A program made the position numbers and the translations under genes. DNA of 64,000 nt from M3007 sp031373665 (GTDB lineage Bacteria > Bacteroidota > Bacteroidia > Chitinophagales > Saprospiraceae), in the NCBI GenBank assembly GCA_031373665.1, contig JANMMZ010000054.1:36760-100759 (forward strand). Reading direction: 5' to 3'. The notes under the pieces were generated by a model. The model did not search any database and had not been told where the DNA came from. It worked only from the letters and a program-made list of their open reading frames with translations. Positions 54,285 through 63,926 of the stretch are shown piece by piece. How positions within the stretch are numbered: position 1 is the first letter of the stretch; each line of letters starts with the position of its first letter.

Positions 54285-56882
54285 ATGAAAGAAATCCGAT
54301 CTTATTTTGATTATGTTATGAAGCATTTTTTAATCTTAATCCTGCTTTGTACTGCCACCAATGTGACATTTTCCCAAACCTCCCTCATCTGCAATGATCT
54401 GATCGTTGCTACTTTAGATGAAAGTTGTAGTTTAACCATCACACCTGATATGATTTTGGAAGGTGGCCCATATCCCAATATAGGCACGTTTATAGTTGAA
54501 TTAGATAAAACCGCTCCATTCGGAAATGGTCCTTGGGTGCCTGCTGTTGTCAACGCCCTAGATGCTGGTAATACCTATCAAGTTCGGATAACCGATCCGT
54601 CAACTCAGAATAAATGCTGGGGAAACATAAAGTTTAAATCCTATATACAGTGTAATAGCCTGACAACCATTGCATTAGATGTCAATGGGATAGCCAACTT
54701 AGCGATAGCCGAGGTTGATCCCAGTGATATAAATGATTGCAGCATGAGTAATTCCTTTACAGTAGCAGGTATTAATGGACTTGATTCGATTGATCTTGCG
54801 TGTTTCCATGTAGGATTCAGTTCGGTGGTGCTTACTGTCACGGATCAAACTGGAAACTCAAGCGTCTGTCTGGCTCCTTTATTGGTGACCGATCCCTTTC
54901 AGGTATGCGATACTTGCGTGGTATGTCCTCCACCGGTGTATATCACAGGATTAGAAGCCATCAATGTATTGATTCCTGCTTTTAATGCTGGAAATCTTGC
55001 CCCCTTCGATGCATATGGGTATCCCGAATTCAGCAGCACCTGTACTCCTTCGGATACGACTTACGAGGTGACCTATTATCCCCACCTGTCGAATGAAAGT
55101 TGGTTCATACGGCATTGGACGGGAGCAGGTGCGAGTTCATGTGAACAACCTATTATCTTTACTTTTGAACAAAGTGTTACAGTTAGCGGCACTGTTTTCC
55201 TTGATGCCATTGAAAATTGCTTGAAAGATCCTTCCGAAACTGGGTTTAGTCTATTGAAAGTGGTTGCCACCCTGTTGCCTTCTAATTTGAAAATAGTGGC
55301 TACGCCCGCAGCAAATGGTGCCTATTCCTTGGATGTGAATTTCAATGTACTTGATTCCGTTGCTGTGGTGTCGTTGGAGTTAATCAATGGAGTTACCACT
55401 CCCTGTCCTAATACCTTGGTGATACCTGTGAATACTAATATCCAGCAGTATAATATGGATTATAGTATTCAGGCATCTACTATTTGCCCCAAAATGGAGG
55501 TGAGTATCGAAACCAACCTAATGCGGCGCTGTGTTGAAAATACCTATTTTGTAAATTACTGTAACAATGGTTTGGTAACTGCGGAGAATGCTTTTGTCAC
55601 AGTAACGTTGGATAATAACCTTGCCATAACCACGTCCAGTATCCCTTGGACAACTGTAACGGGTAATACCTACACCTTTCCAATAGGAGATGTGTTGCCA
55701 CTCCATTGTGCTACATTTTCTGTCAAAGCCATTTTAAATTGTAATACTACCATTGGTCAAACCATTTGTACGGAGGCTACGGTATATCCCAACACGCCCT
55801 GTCCTTCTCAACAATGGAATGGGCCAAATATAGAAACCGTTGCCTATTGCGAAGGTGATTCGATCAAATTGGCAATTTGGAATACTGGCAATCAGGATAT
55901 GACAGAAGCCTTGAATTTTATTGTGATCGAAGATATACTCATGTATCGGAATGGTACATTCCAATTGGATTCGGGTGACTCTATGACCATTGCCATGGAG
56001 GCCAATGGTGCTACTTGGCGCATTGAGGCTGATCAGGCACTCGGCAATCCAGCCGCCGATGCTCCTTCTTCGAGCATAGAGGCTTGCGGAGGATTAAATA
56101 ATACTGGATTGATCACAGCATTTCCACAAAATGACGATCCTGCTTATGTGGATATCAGTTGCGCGATCACTTTGGCCGCTTATGATCCCAATGATAAATC
56201 GGCCACTCCTACAGGATACGGTGTCGCAAATACTATCAAGGCCAATACAGATTTGGAGTATAAAATTAGGTTTCAGAATACAGGTAATGATACGGCATTC
56301 AGGGTAGTAGTCATTGATACACTCTCTCAGCACCTTGATTGGGCCAGTTTGGAGGCTGGTGCATCCAGCCACTCGTACAAACTCAGTGTTTTCCAAGGGG
56401 GGATCTTGCATTTTATTTTTGATCCAATCATGCTCCCCGATAGCAACATCAATGAACCTGGTTCACATGGTTTTGCTAGTTTCCGTATTGCCCAAAAACA
56501 AGATTTGCCCATCGGGACAGAGATCAAAAATGAAGTCTCTATTTATTTTGATTTCAATGATGCTATCGTAACCAATACAGTGCTACACACCATTGGAGCA
56601 CCATTTGTTTCGGTCAGTAGCCAACAATCGTATTTACCAGAGATAAAGATGGATATTCAACCCAATCCTTTCTCTGATTGGTCAGTGGTGTCGCTAAATG
56701 GCCATGTGCTTAAAAATGGTTTATTAACCCTTTATGATGGACTTGGTAAACGTGTCCAAGACCAGATTTTTGACGGCAATACCGCCAAAATTGAAAGAAA
56801 AAACCTTGGTAGCGGCCTGTATTTCCTCCAAATAACTGATGAAGGACATTTAATTTCTACTGCTAAAGTAATGGTGCATTAA
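54285..56882 (+). CDS. T9SS type A secreted protein with DUF7619-like repeat domain
   Basis: The protein has 865 residues. A signal peptide (FLILILLCTATNVTFSQ) follows ATG 54285; ATG 54318 is an alternative closer to the signal. The N-terminal 300 residues are Cys-rich and beta-rich (LDESCSLTITPDMIL, a pattern of secreted Bacteroidota proteins). After about 330 comes a Cna-B-like segment (VSGTVFLDAIENCLKDPSE). The conserved DUF7619/DUF11-type segment is AAYDPNDKSATPTGYG to SIYFDFNDAIVTNTVLH (about 625-765). The last 75 residues are the sorting domain (MDIQPNPFSDW; SGLYFLQITDEG). Function unknown. Confidence 0.88.
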   Translation: MKEIRSYFDYVMKHFLILILLCTATNVTFSQTSLICNDLIVATLDESCSLTITPDMILEGGPYPNIGTFIVELDKTAPFGNGPWVPAVVNALDAGNTYQVRITDPSTQNKCWGNIKFKSYIQCNSLTTIALDVNGIANLAIAEVDPSDINDCSMSNSFTVAGINGLDSIDLACFHVGFSSVVLTVTDQTGNSSVCLAPLLVTDPFQVCDTCVVCPPPVYITGLEAINVLIPAFNAGNLAPFDAYGYPEFSSTCTPSDTTYEVTYYPHLSNESWFIRHWTGAGASSCEQPIIFTFEQSVTVSGTVFLDAIENCLKDPSETGFSLLKVVATLLPSNLKIVATPAANGAYSLDVNFNVLDSVAVVSLELINGVTTPCPNTLVIPVNTNIQQYNMDYSIQASTICPKMEVSIETNLMRRCVENTYFVNYCNNGLVTAENAFVTVTLDNNLAITTSSIPWTTVTGNTYTFPIGDVLPLHCATFSVKAILNCNTTIGQTICTEATVYPNTPCPSQQWNGPNIETVAYCEGDSIKLAIWNTGNQDMTEALNFIVIEDILMYRNGTFQLDSGDSMTIAMEANGATWRIEADQALGNPAADAPSSSIEACGGLNNTGLITAFPQNDDPAYVDISCAITLAAYDPNDKSATPTGYGVANTIKANTDLEYKIRFQNTGNDTAFRVVVIDTLSQHLDWASLEAGASSHSYKLSVFQGGILHFIFDPIMLPDSNINEPGSHGFASFRIAQKQDLPIGTEIKNEVSIYFDFNDAIVTNTVLHTIGAPFVSVSSQQSYLPEIKMDIQPNPFSDWSVVSLNGHVLKNGLLTLYDGLGKRVQDQIFDGNTAKIERKNLGSGLYFLQITDEGHLISTAKVMVH

Positions 56883-56922
56883 TCGAGGTCACTACAAATT
56901 GTCTGTTTTGAAAATGTTGACT

Positions 56923-56987
56923 AAAGAAGCTGTCTCATAAGTTCGAGTTTAAAAAAGAAATTTCGACTTACGAGACAGCCTCTTTTT
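56923..56987 (+). terminator. Strong terminator with 20-bp stem
   Basis: AAAGAAGCTGTCTCATAAGT pairs with ACTTACGAGACAGCCTCTTT, two G-U positions, about 23-nt loop, then a T-run. It ends the T9SS gene 41 nt earlier. Similar GAGGCTGTCTC hairpins are common terminators in this phylum. The gap 56883-57213 otherwise holds only the promoter below. Confidence 0.8.
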
Positions 56988-57060
56988 TGTAAAAGCCAGA
57001 TCTGATTTGTCTTTAGGAAAGGTGAAATCTTAGATTAAGTTCTAAAATCAAAGATTTTAC

Positions 57061-57068
57061 TACCTTTG
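57061..57068 (+). promoter_or_regulatory. Candidate -7 box (TACCTTTG) for the WG-repeat gene
   Basis: Exact consensus; the start codon is 146 nt downstream, leaving an A+T-rich leader of about 135 nt. No TTG at -33. Confidence 0.5.
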
Positions 57069-57213
57069 CGCCAATTTTATTATAAAATTATAAACTATAT
57101 TACTAATAGTAACATAAAAACCGTTTATTAAACGAAATCTGATACTTTTTACACTATGATACGTTTAATGGTATCCATGAAAGTCAAACACTTATTTTAA
57201 ATATAATTCATTA

Positions 57214-58878
57214 ATGAATAAACTGGTATTACTCCTTGCGCTATTGCCTTTTTTTGCAACCTCACAAAACACAGTCAATGTACCTCCTCCTGAGCATGAC
57301 TATGAGGCTACTTCAAATTATAAAGACTCATTGGAACGGCATAAATCAATAGCCATGCAATACCGCCCCCATGCTTGCAAAAACCGACATGGAAAATTTG
57401 GTTGGGTTGGCAAAATGCATCAGACGATCATCCCGTTTGAATACGACCAGTTGCCTCAAACGCTGCGCTCACTCAATGCTGTTTATAAAAATGGAAACGC
57501 TGGAGCCATTGATCCCAGTGGTAGGGTAGTGGTGCCTTTCAACTACGGAGCAGTAAACATATCTATGGACGGAAAAAGAGCCTACACACATGCTCGCACT
57601 GCCAATGCTTGGGGCGCATGGAATGCGGAGGGCAAGCAAATATTGCCTGAAAAATACCAAAATCTCTCTGATTATATCGTTGGTCGGAAAGATTCCTTAA
57701 TAAAGGCATATGATCGGCAAACAAACAAATTCATGCTGTTTGATCATCAAGGCAAAATGGTTTATTCCAACGATTATGAATACTATCAGGAAATGGCCCC
57801 TGGTAGGTTTTTAGCCTCCAAACGAGGTAATGAAGGCTACGTAAATGGTGTTTTAGATTCGGACGGCAAGGTACTTGCCCCGATAGAGTTTAAAGAAATC
57901 AGTTGGGTCAGCGATGACTACGCAGCCATACAAAACTCCAATGGAGAGCGTGGGCTGTTTAAGTTTTCCACCCAAAAATTTACGGCATATCCATACAGCC
58001 TTTCCAAGCCTGATGCGAATGGCAATTTTGTGATCAGTGCTGGTCAGCATTGGGGCGATGGTAAATTGGGCCTTGTCAATGCCAATTTTGAGTCGGTTTA
58101 CCCGAATAAGTTTCAAACCATTCATCAAATGGGGCAATCCAAGTCCTATTTATTGAGTACTCCTTCCGGATTGAGCGGTATTGGTGATGCACAAGGCAAG
58201 ATATTATTGGATACAATGTACAAGAGCATTACCCAATCGTATATTGCCTTAGACAATACTAAGCCTATCAATCTTGGTACCAAAGAAAATATTCATGATC
58301 TACCTTTTTATTTGTTTGGAGAAATCGCCACTACTTATCCTAGCCCCAACGCAGGACTTTGGCATGAGCAAAAAGGCAAAGTATGCGATCCCAAAACCTA
58401 CCAATTGATCTACCCAGTATCTGACCAGAATTACGTGGGCTGTAATCAAGGTGATTGTGCATTGAGGTCTTTAGATGGCAAATTGCTGTCAAAAAAATAC
58501 ATCAAGTTTGAATTGTACGAATCTCGATTCTTAATAGGTCAAGTAGCAGTAGACCAAGGCTTTGAAATGTTTAACACGGCAGGTCAAGTCTTGTCGAGCC
58601 TACCATCTTTGCCCGAATCTTTAGGCAATAATTTCTCCGCAGTAAAAGCCCCTAAAGGCTATGCACTGTTTGATTCAGCCCTGAAACAAATTTCAGATTT
58701 TAAATATTCTGAGATCAAACCGCTTGACCAACTGGATTCCCGATTTTGGAAAGAAGCCGCCACCAATGAAGCAACCAAAGGGTTTTCTAATTGGGTAGCC
58801 TTCGCTAAAGAAGGGCCACAAGGCACTATATTGCTGTTGGACTCCACTGGGAAAGCGTATAAGGTTTCAGCAAATTAG
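57214..58878 (+). CDS. WG-repeat secreted protein
   Basis: The protein has 554 residues with a signal peptide (MNKLVLLLALLPFFATSQ). WG-type repeats of about 40-45 residues run through the protein: HGKFGWVGKMHQTIIPFEYD, GNAGAIDPSGRVVVPFNY, EGYVNGVLDSDGKVLAPIEF, DGKLGLVNANFESVYPNK and GLSGIGDAQGKILLDTMY. The repeats are degenerate in the C-terminal half. WG repeats bind ligands of unclear identity. Transcribed alone, with a long leader and its own terminator. Confidence 0.9.
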   Translation: MNKLVLLLALLPFFATSQNTVNVPPPEHDYEATSNYKDSLERHKSIAMQYRPHACKNRHGKFGWVGKMHQTIIPFEYDQLPQTLRSLNAVYKNGNAGAIDPSGRVVVPFNYGAVNISMDGKRAYTHARTANAWGAWNAEGKQILPEKYQNLSDYIVGRKDSLIKAYDRQTNKFMLFDHQGKMVYSNDYEYYQEMAPGRFLASKRGNEGYVNGVLDSDGKVLAPIEFKEISWVSDDYAAIQNSNGERGLFKFSTQKFTAYPYSLSKPDANGNFVISAGQHWGDGKLGLVNANFESVYPNKFQTIHQMGQSKSYLLSTPSGLSGIGDAQGKILLDTMYKSITQSYIALDNTKPINLGTKENIHDLPFYLFGEIATTYPSPNAGLWHEQKGKVCDPKTYQLIYPVSDQNYVGCNQGDCALRSLDGKLLSKKYIKFELYESRFLIGQVAVDQGFEMFNTAGQVLSSLPSLPESLGNNFSAVKAPKGYALFDSALKQISDFKYSEIKPLDQLDSRFWKEAATNEATKGFSNWVAFAKEGPQGTILLLDSTGKAYKVSAN

Positions 58879-58946
58879 GATTAATGTGCTGATAATCAAT
58901 ATTTTGTTGTGATTTTGGTATAGGTTTTGTACCTTATTGTTATAAA

Positions 58947-58984
58947 AAAATGCCTTCTGATGTTGACATCGGAGGGCGTTTTTA
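58947..58984 (+). terminator. Rho-independent terminator of the WG-repeat gene
   Basis: ATGCCTTCTGATGT and ACATCGGAGGGCGT pair around TG, followed by five T; 69 nt after the stop at 58878. Confidence 0.8.
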
Positions 58985-59009
58985 TGTTTTGTATCACTAA
59001 AATTAAATT

Positions 59010-59474
59010 TTAATATATCAACTTTTTAATCAATGAGATTTGCCCTAAATGATAGTAACTATGTTCAATAACACCTTCGATATTTCTTCGATAATTTCCG
59101 TATTTTTCATCTACAAAATTTTCTTCTAGTGTCTCATCTGGCATGTTTTCGACCTGATTTGCAAATTTTTCTGCATTAATCCACATATTATTCAAGAGGC
59201 GTTCCCAATCTTCTTTTGATTCTATGGGAGGAAGGTCAAAACTATATTTATCCCGAATTTCAAGAGCACCTCCTTCAAAAACATTCAATACTCCGGCTAT
59301 ATAATAATTAATATGGTAGGTCAAAGCCGCAATGGAATTTAAAGACCCGATTGTCTTCGTTGCTTGCTCCCAAGTCACGTTTGACAGTTGATCTTTAAAG
59401 TTAGTATTGGCAATCCATGTACCATTTAAAAGGACTTCTCTGAAGCGATTTGCAAGTTGAATTGACTTTTCCAT
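59010..59474 (-). CDS. DinB-family (DUF1572-like) protein
   Basis: The protein has 154 residues, all helical, no signal. DinB-type His-rich features are LTYHINYYIAGVL near residue 53-65 and VIEHSYYHLGQISLIKK near the end. These four-helix bundles carry a metal site and often act as thiol transferases or stress proteins. Function of this member unknown. A+T-rich like the genes that follow on the same strand. Confidence 0.88.
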   Translation of the reverse strand: MEKSIQLANRFREVLLNGTWIANTNFKDQLSNVTWEQATKTIGSLNSIAALTYHINYYIAGVLNVFEGGALEIRDKYSFDLPPIESKEDWERLLNNMWINAEKFANQVENMPDETLEENFVDEKYGNYRRNIEGVIEHSYYHLGQISLIKKLIY

Positions 59475-59556
59475 GTTTTTAAAGCCTGTATGAGTGATGT
59501 TGATTTTTGGGAAGGTAGGGATTTAACAATTGCCTTTGCTAGGGCTTTAAATACCC

Positions 59557-59842
59557 TCATTGGATTAGTATTTTTTTTGTCAAAATTTTATGTTGGTTAT
59601 TTATAACAAGGAAATATAAGCCCTTACTTAATGTAGTATGCACCACATACCTTGATAAATCAATAGAGTTTAGTGATAATTCTTCAAATAAGAGTTGTCC
59701 TAGGTTGTTATAAATTGCGACTTGAATTGGGGAAGGAGACCAGTTGTGCGTTAGCATTTGGGGCGATTTGTCCAACAAATACTAAAAATAAAACACGCAA
59801 AATTACATCTTTGAAATTCTTCTTTTTAGGTAAAAGTTTCAC
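59557..59842 (-). pseudogene. Collapsed T9SS gene: signal peptide plus sorting domain in shifted frames
   Basis: In one minus frame, from GTG 59842, a signal peptide reads FKDVILRVLFLVFVGQIAP then NANAQLV. In the next frame, overlapping by about 30 nt, a type A sorting domain begins SPSPIQVAIYNNLGQLLFEE and ends ILTKKILIQ at 59557. A single-base frame correction would join a cleavable signal to a sorting domain with no passenger between, so a large internal deletion removed the passenger. Not expected to be functional. Confidence 0.65.
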
Positions 59843-60000
59843 TGTTTCAAATTTAATGTTGACAATTATTGCTGATGTTACTTTTGGAACTATGAAATGA
59901 GGCAACCAAAACCTGCTGACTAATTTTGTACAGCAATACAAAGTTAATCGTTAGTATTGGCCGCCTCCATCTCACGAATCCCTTGCTATCGGGCGAACAA

Positions 60001-61644
60001 TTACTTTTTATATTTACCCTTTAATGTTTTCTCAAAGTCATTAAATTTGGTACTCAGATTTTGAATCGAAGATTTAAATCCGAAGTCAATTCCTTTAGTG
60101 AAAACATCAAAAACTCTATCTAGTTCCTTTTCATCCATTTTATCTGAACAGATTTTTTTATCATCCCTCAAGGCAATGAAGCCAGCACCGATGGAAGTCC
60201 ATAAAAGCAAGTCTAAGTTCAGCCAATCTTGATAATAATCATTCGCTTTCTTGACACCCTTCTTTTCGATGGTTGGTCTCCATATGTCTAACATTTCCGC
60301 GAACTCCTTATGATAATCTTCCATAATCTCCAAAAGGAATCCTCTGGCGAATGCAGGATTGTGTTTTGAAGCCAAAATTTCTTCAGATAATGCTCCAATG
60401 CTGTTCAAATCAGCCAGAGAAATTTCTTCGATATTTTGAATAGGATTATTCAAACTTGCTTCTATCAATTGAGAATTTGCAAACAAATCAAATATCAAGT
60501 GCCTACGCCAACACAGCATAAACTTACGTCTGGTCATCCAAGTAGCGATGTTCATGTAATATTGTCGAACAACATTGAAATCAGGTGTTGACAGACCGCT
60601 TTGCGCTGAACCTGAACCATCTAAATTAATATTTACAAAGTGATGCCATGTTGAATCTACTACGATTCTACCCACATTCTCCGGTCTTCCATCCCAAACA
60701 CTTATGGACGGAAAGCAATGTGGATCTGTTGCGTCTTTTCCTCCTGAAGTATTGCCTCCGGCAACAAAAGAAGTAGCAATGATTTGTGTTGGTATGGTCG
60801 TACTATTAACAGTAAACGATGTTTCACGAGTACATTCTCCTTCATGTGGGTGATCGGGCATAATATCAATAATACCAGAAGGTCTTACACTTGTACTGAT
60901 TGATAGTAAAGGGTGAGGTAAATATCCTGCTCCGAATTTTTTGACCCCAATTTTTTGAGGAATGTCGTCCGATTGATGATCAAACGATGTAGCTGTTGTA
61001 CTGCCTGATCGAGGTGCATTGGTATCGTTTCTTCTTCTGCCGCCCATGCTTACTTCGTTAGTATCATCTGCGGAATTAGGAGTATCACTCCAGTGACGCA
61101 TATCCTTTACTCTAGGTATCATTCCACACATATCTTGACCAAGTCTTCCGTGATCACCAGTGGCAAATAAACCACCCCCTGCATCCATATAGCCTCCTAT
61201 GGCTGTTGTCTCAGCAGAGGAAATAGGATTTGGAATCATTCCGAATGTAGGATTGATTCCAAACAACCATACTTGATCAAAATCATTTAAGTTTACGCTG
61301 GTTGCAAAGTTGAAGTTAGGTATGTGACTTACCACAACAGGATTAGGGTTATTTATTATACTGCCTCTATGCGCTAATGTTACCCTATAATCAACCCAAG
61401 TTGTAGATTCCAGTTGGTTAAAGGCAGTTAAAAACTCTGATAATCCAAAAGGACCAGTATCAAAATTTAATCCGCCATCACATACAATCAATACGTTTAC
61501 TCTACAGCGTCTCCACCACCACCATCTAGGAACAAAAGGTTTAAGAAATTCTGGCCTAAGAATTTCTAGTTCTCTGTTTAATTTGATGCGTTCTTCTCTG
61601 TCGAGTAAATGCATGTTTTTGAATCTTTCTTCTAAATTTTTCAT
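60001..61644 (-). CDS. Unknown protein with class I GATase/ThuA-like features
   Basis: The protein has 547 residues from ATG 61644; a TTG at 61653 adds three residues and is not preferred. After a helical N-terminus a run VPRWWWWRRCRVNVLIVCDG leads into an alpha/beta fold: DQVWLFGINPTFGMIP, an invariant-looking IGGYMDAGGGLFATGDHGRLG near 155-175, and MCGMIPRVKDMRHWSD. A second part has NVGRIVVDSTWHHFVNINLDG, and the C-terminal 150 residues are helical. GGGLFATGDH resembles the loop of ThuA/GATase1-like domains, but no Cys nucleophile is obvious. The function is unknown. It is the last of three co-directional genes (60001-63781) with an A+T-rich composition. Confidence 0.85.
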   Translation of the reverse strand: MKNLEERFKNMHLLDREERIKLNRELEILRPEFLKPFVPRWWWWRRCRVNVLIVCDGGLNFDTGPFGLSEFLTAFNQLESTTWVDYRVTLAHRGSIINNPNPVVVSHIPNFNFATSVNLNDFDQVWLFGINPTFGMIPNPISSAETTAIGGYMDAGGGLFATGDHGRLGQDMCGMIPRVKDMRHWSDTPNSADDTNEVSMGGRRRNDTNAPRSGSTTATSFDHQSDDIPQKIGVKKFGAGYLPHPLLSISTSVRPSGIIDIMPDHPHEGECTRETSFTVNSTTIPTQIIATSFVAGGNTSGGKDATDPHCFPSISVWDGRPENVGRIVVDSTWHHFVNINLDGSGSAQSGLSTPDFNVVRQYYMNIATWMTRRKFMLCWRRHLIFDLFANSQLIEASLNNPIQNIEEISLADLNSIGALSEEILASKHNPAFARGFLLEIMEDYHKEFAEMLDIWRPTIEKKGVKKANDYYQDWLNLDLLLWTSIGAGFIALRDDKKICSDKMDEKELDRVFDVFTKGIDFGFKSSIQNLSTKFNDFEKTLKGKYKK

Positions 61645-61748
61645 TTTTAACAATTGAGATGTTTGCCTACTCTATTCAGTTTTCGGCTTTCCTGTCTTAC
61701 TCTATTGAGGATTTTCAGAAGCCTCCTTATATTGAAGAGCAAACTAGG

Positions 61749-62807
61749 TTAACTACTTGGTAAAACTTGTACCCTTGTTGAAAGCACAACAACATTATTG
61801 CCCTCTCTGTATTCTGAAACTCTATTATTGGGGTCAATTATTAGTCCTAAAAAATATGTCCCAGGGGCTAAATTGTTAGGCACGGTAGCGTTCCATGTAA
61901 ATGACCCAAATGAGTTAGGTGGGGCAGAGCCTGATCCACTTGCAATAACTCTATCTGATGTAGAAATAATATTATTAGTAGAAAGCACAAAAAGTATGTC
62001 ACAATTTTCACTAGTGTTGCCAAAACTTCCAAATGAACCTCTTATATTAAAATTTCTTCCTTGTCTAACAGATATTGTAGTATTCGCCATTGTTGTTACT
62101 ACGTTTTTTGAAGATTGGTTAACTTCGAATGCGCAAGCAACTAAATCTCTTTGAGTTAGGCTACTCGGATATAGAAAACGAGAAGAATGAGTGTCATCAC
62201 TCAACGGTTGTACTCTTTCAGAAGTGCTACTACCACACCAACACTGTCCTTTCAATGATTGTTTTAGTACTGAAGGGGCTCCGGATTCATTGTTGTCGAG
62301 CAATCCAAGGGCATGTCCCAACTCGTGAACGGCAGTATAACGAAAACTATTGTTACCACTATTGTTGTCCTCAGGAGGGGCTCCAAATTGCATATTATTT
62401 GGATTGATTTCAATGTCAAATTCTTTAATGTGTTGAGACTCAAACCACCAAAAACAAGCATCAAAATGAGATGTTGTGAGCCCAAGTGAACTAATATTTT
62501 GAAGGGCTATTTCATTTTTACCATTTCCCAAGCCATAATTTCCACCAAATGTTGACAATGGACTAAACTCTAAGGTCATACCTTGTAAATTATTCCATTT
62601 TGAAATTACACCATCAAGATCCTGTCGTTGAATAGTACCGCTTGGAAATGAAATAGTGGAAATTAAAGTGGTAGGGTCGCCCTCCCAAATAACTGGTGTA
62701 CCATTGCAAGTTCTAAAACTACCCGCTTCGACGATTTTTAAAGGTAAAAAAACGATAAAGGCTAAAGTAATAGCCAAGGATAATATTTTAATTAATTTGT
62801 TTTTCAT
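61749..62807 (-). CDS. Secreted matrixin-like zinc metalloprotease with CARDB-like C-terminal domain
   Basis: The protein has 352 residues with a signal peptide (LSLAITLAFIVFLPLKIVEA). The zinc motif is HELGHALGLLD near residue 163-173 (HExxHxxGxxD), preceded by FRYTAV; the third ligand is Asp instead of the usual His of matrixins, as in snapalysin-type enzymes. Before it stands VISKWNNLQGMTLEFSPL, typical of matrixin N-domains. The last 110 residues form a CARDB-type Ig domain (ISVRQGRNFNIRGSFG; LAPGTYFLGLIIDPNNRVSE). No T9SS tail is seen, so export may be by another route. The upstream lipoprotein gene ends 32 nt away, pointing to one operon. Confidence 0.88.
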   Translation of the reverse strand: MKNKLIKILSLAITLAFIVFLPLKIVEAGSFRTCNGTPVIWEGDPTTLISTISFPSGTIQRQDLDGVISKWNNLQGMTLEFSPLSTFGGNYGLGNGKNEIALQNISSLGLTTSHFDACFWWFESQHIKEFDIEINPNNMQFGAPPEDNNSGNNSFRYTAVHELGHALGLLDNNESGAPSVLKQSLKGQCWCGSSTSERVQPLSDDTHSSRFLYPSSLTQRDLVACAFEVNQSSKNVVTTMANTTISVRQGRNFNIRGSFGSFGNTSENCDILFVLSTNNIISTSDRVIASGSGSAPPNSFGSFTWNATVPNNLAPGTYFLGLIIDPNNRVSEYREGNNVVVLSTRVQVLPSS

Positions 62808-62839
62808 TTTTCACAAATTTTAGAAAGTTAAGGTTGAAT

Positions 62840-63781
62840 TTATTGTTTCGGTGCAACGGGTGTTTTTTCTCTCTGCACCAATTTACCATCGAAATTTACT
62901 TTTGAGTAAAATTTACCAAAATCACCTTGGTGTTTTTTGTCTGTTTCTACAATAGATTTCGAAAACAACTCAACAGATAAAGGTTGAGGCGATAGAGACC
63001 GTAGATATTGAACTTTTAAAGAATCATTTTGTCTATTAATAGATTCAGGTCGTTCAAGTTTTAGCGAGGGTTGCTCTTCATTTTCAATTAGATTTTTAAC
63101 ATTTTCCTCAGAATAAATATTATTGGGTCTAATGACCAATGTAGAGGACTCTTTATTTTGTATATTTGTAATTCTTGCATTTTGATTAGAAAGTAGCGGT
63201 GAAATTTGTTCGCTTAATGTATAATCAAGAGAAGCACTTTTAATACTGTCATTGTCAACTGAAACCAAAACCTGTCCAGAAGCATTAATCAACATATCAT
63301 GGCCTAAAGTTTTTGATTTTAATACTTGAAAAATACCATTCTTACCATCAACAATGGGGGTTATATCCCAATCACCCGCTGTGTAAAATACCAAATAAAC
63401 GCCACCAAGTATAAATTCAGGTGTCATAGAAGTAGTGACCATAGTCCCATCCTCCCTTAATCCACCAAAATTTCTTACCTTTATTCGATCATCTAAACTA
63501 CCTTTAAATTTTCCTGTCATATCTTTAATTGCCTCAATTTGCCTAAATGTTACATAGGTATAAGGCTGGTTCGTTTTAATGTCCGTTTCATATTCAATTT
63601 TTGAAACAACACCTTTAAAAACAATTCCTGCTCTACCTGCTAAAAGTCGTAGATTATTTCCAGCAGGCACATTGGCTTCTTTATGTATTAAAGCCCCTTC
63701 GGGTGTTTTATTCTTTTGATTACAGCCAGTAATCAATAAAAAAGTAAAACAAATAAGGTTAAATTTAAATAAGAATTTCAT
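62840..63781 (-). CDS. Lipoprotein with NTR-like N-terminal domain, unknown function
   Basis: The protein has 313 residues. The lipoprotein signal ends FTFLLITGC (lipid Cys20). The N-terminal half has LAGRAGIVFKGVVSKIEYETD, YTYVTFRQIEAIKDMTG and an IKVRNFGGLREDG..EFILGGVYLVFYTAGD pattern, as in NTR-like beta-barrel domains that often sit beside predicted matrixins. The C-terminal half is polar and low in complexity, with no recognised domain. It is the first gene of the three-gene cassette and is likely membrane-anchored. Confidence 0.8.
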   Translation of the reverse strand: MKFLFKFNLICFTFLLITGCNQKNKTPEGALIHKEANVPAGNNLRLLAGRAGIVFKGVVSKIEYETDIKTNQPYTYVTFRQIEAIKDMTGKFKGSLDDRIKVRNFGGLREDGTMVTTSMTPEFILGGVYLVFYTAGDWDITPIVDGKNGIFQVLKSKTLGHDMLINASGQVLVSVDNDSIKSASLDYTLSEQISPLLSNQNARITNIQNKESSTLVIRPNNIYSEENVKNLIENEEQPSLKLERPESINRQNDSLKVQYLRSLSPQPLSVELFSKSIVETDKKHQGDFGKFYSKVNFDGKLVQREKTPVAPKQ

Positions 63782-63926
63782 AATATTTGGGTTTAATGTG
63801 AATAATCATTTTTAATGGGTGACAGTAAAAAACACTTGTAGTATGATGTTTTTATTTTGCTAAGTAACGGTAAAAGAATAACTGTTCTTTTTAGGTAGAT
63901 TGATTTTTGACCAAATAACTATCTTT

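Noticed and set aside
56923..56987. Hairpin GCTGTCTC...GAGACAGC as an insertion-sequence end
   Set aside because: It lies right after a stop codon, has a T-run and has no transposase or second copy nearby, so a terminator explains it better.
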